A stretch of 6,360 bases of DNA, taken from NCBI GenBank assembly GCA_937895775.1, contig CALBLD010000041.1, positions 1 through 6,360 of the forward strand, written 5' to 3'. The DNA comes from an uncultured Clostridia bacterium (lineage in GTDB: Bacteria; Bacillota; Clostridia; Oscillospirales; CAG-272). The number at the start of each line of letters is the position of its first letter. The stretch's first letter is position 1. The notes below the pieces were generated by a model that worked only from the letters and a program-made list of their open reading frames with translations, did no database searches and was not told the DNA's origin. A program made the position numbers and the translations under genes. Positions 5,614 to 6,360 of the stretch are shown here, in pieces.

Positions 5614-6360
5614 ATGAAGGCAGCTGTTTTTTACAAAAAAAACGATCTGAGAGTTGAGGAGCGCGACATCCCCGAAATCGGAAGCGACGAGCTTCTGATC
5701 CGCGTCCGTGCCTGTGGCATATGCGGCACCGATGCACACATATTCTGCGGAGACGAGGGTGCCGCACCGACACCTGAGGGTACTGTACTCGGACACGAAT
5801 TTGCGGGCGAGGTCGTAAAGGTCGGATCGGACACCGTCGGATTTGAAATCGGCGACCATATCTGCGTCGATCCGAACAAGCTCTGCGGCAAATGTGAGTT
5901 CTGCCGCCGCGGCATCGGTCACTTCTGCGAATCGATAACCGGTATAGGCACGACGGTTGACGGCGGATTTGCCGAATACTGCGCGGTTCCGGTATCGCAG
6001 GCATACAAAGTTCCGAAGGCTCTTCCCTTCGAAGCCGCCGCAATGACCGAACCGGTATCCTGCTGTCTGCACGGCATTGAACTTTGCGGCATAAAGCCGG
6101 GAAGCAGGGTCGCTGTGATCGGATGCGGAATGATCGGACTGCTTATGATTCAGCTTGCAAAGCTGTCGGGAGCTTCGTTCATAGCCGCAATCGAACCCAT
6201 CGAAAGCAAGCGGGCGAAGGCGTTGGAGCTTGGCACCGACTGTGCGGTCGCACCGTCCGACAATGCAGCCGAAAAGCTCGGCGAGGGCAATATCGACTGC
6301 GTGATAGAGTGCGTCGGCAGACCCGAAACGATAGAGGATGCAATAAAGCTTGCAGGCAGA
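5614..6360 (+). CDS. Zinc-dependent medium-chain dehydrogenase, sorbitol/polyol dehydrogenase-like (partial, 3' end missing)
   Basis: The first 249 codons of a cytoplasmic zinc-dependent alcohol dehydrogenase of the medium-chain (MDR) superfamily, usually about 340-350 residues, so roughly the last 95-100 are outside the window. Seen: GICGTD (35-40) with catalytic zinc ligand Cys37; GHEFAG (60-65) with His61-Glu62; four structural-zinc cysteines at 91, 94, 97 and 105 in the usual C-x2-C-x2-C-x7-C spacing; Glu146 in TEPVSCCLHG (145-154); and a Rossmann fold with VIGCGMIG (168-175). Glu194 at the end of the second strand suggests NAD rather than NADP. The ATG at 5614 abuts the kinase stop codon; AAAGGAG (5596-5602) lies 11 bases upstream. 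Pairing with a fructokinase suggests oxidation of a sugar alcohol to a ketose. Threonine, butanediol or galactitol-1-phosphate dehydrogenase are alternatives that sequence alone does not exclude. Confidence 0.88.
   Translation, partial: MKAAVFYKKNDLRVEERDIPEIGSDELLIRVRACGICGTDAHIFCGDEGAAPTPEGTVLGHEFAGEVVKVGSDTVGFEIGDHICVDPNKLCGKCEFCRRGIGHFCESITGIGTTVDGGFAEYCAVPVSQAYKVPKALPFEAAAMTEPVSCCLHGIELCGIKPGSRVAVIGCGMIGLLMIQLAKLSGASFIAAIEPIESKRAKALELGTDCAVAPSDNAAEKLGEGNIDCVIECVGRPETIEDAIKLAGR

Noticed and set aside
5594..6072. Minus-strand open frames of about 150 residues opposite the dehydrogenase.
   Set aside because: One is arginine-rich and low-complexity, neither resembles a family, and the plus strand encodes a clear zinc dehydrogenase.

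Overview
The window looks like chromosomal DNA from a Gram-positive anaerobe of the class Clostridia (Bacillota), perhaps an Oscillospiraceae/Ruminococcaceae-type gut bacterium. This is inferred from strong AGGAG ribosome-binding sites before most genes, near-consensus housekeeping promoters with 17-base spacers, intermediate base composition, and protein families common in that group (a GT8 transferase, a plsC-like acyltransferase with the GNHTQ motif, and a DeoR regulator next to a PfkB sugar kinase). No species is claimed. I see no mobile element, CRISPR array, tRNA or rRNA.

Left part (1-1751, minus strand): one transcription unit that looks envelope- or lipid-related. A near-consensus promoter with an extended -10 (1751-1723) precedes a phospholipid/glycerolipid-type acyltransferase (start 1673 or 1688, end 876). 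This overlaps by 8 bases a GT8-family glycosyltransferase that starts with GTG at 883 and ends at 32. After 15 bases, containing a good ribosome-binding site, a third gene begins at 16 and leaves the window after five codons.

Middle part (1814-3811, plus strand): transcribed divergently from its own promoter (1814-1842), with a leader of roughly 115 bases. It encodes one 596-residue polytopic membrane protein resembling GT-C glycosyltransferases (ArnT/PMT-like): an Asp-Glu pair in the first outside loop, many membrane helices and a soluble C-terminal domain. It ends at a strong intrinsic terminator (3769-3811).

Right part (3820-6360): a sugar-use locus. A DeoR-family repressor gene (minus strand, 4527-3820) diverges from a PfkB-family fructokinase (4660-5613), directly followed (stop and start codons abut) by a zinc-dependent medium-chain dehydrogenase that runs off the right edge. 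A dehydrogenase plus a ketose kinase suggests oxidation of a sugar alcohol to a ketose, then phosphorylation. The 132-base intergenic region is the most interesting piece of DNA here. Two excellent promoters point in opposite directions and share almost the same -10 box, so their predicted start sites are about 18 bases apart. A cluster of TTGATCG-like half-sites lies over one promoter and in the first part of the repressor's leader.

I found no clearly new multi-gene system. The best leads are the shared -10 bidirectional promoter with its putative operators, and the acyltransferase/GT8 envelope operon.
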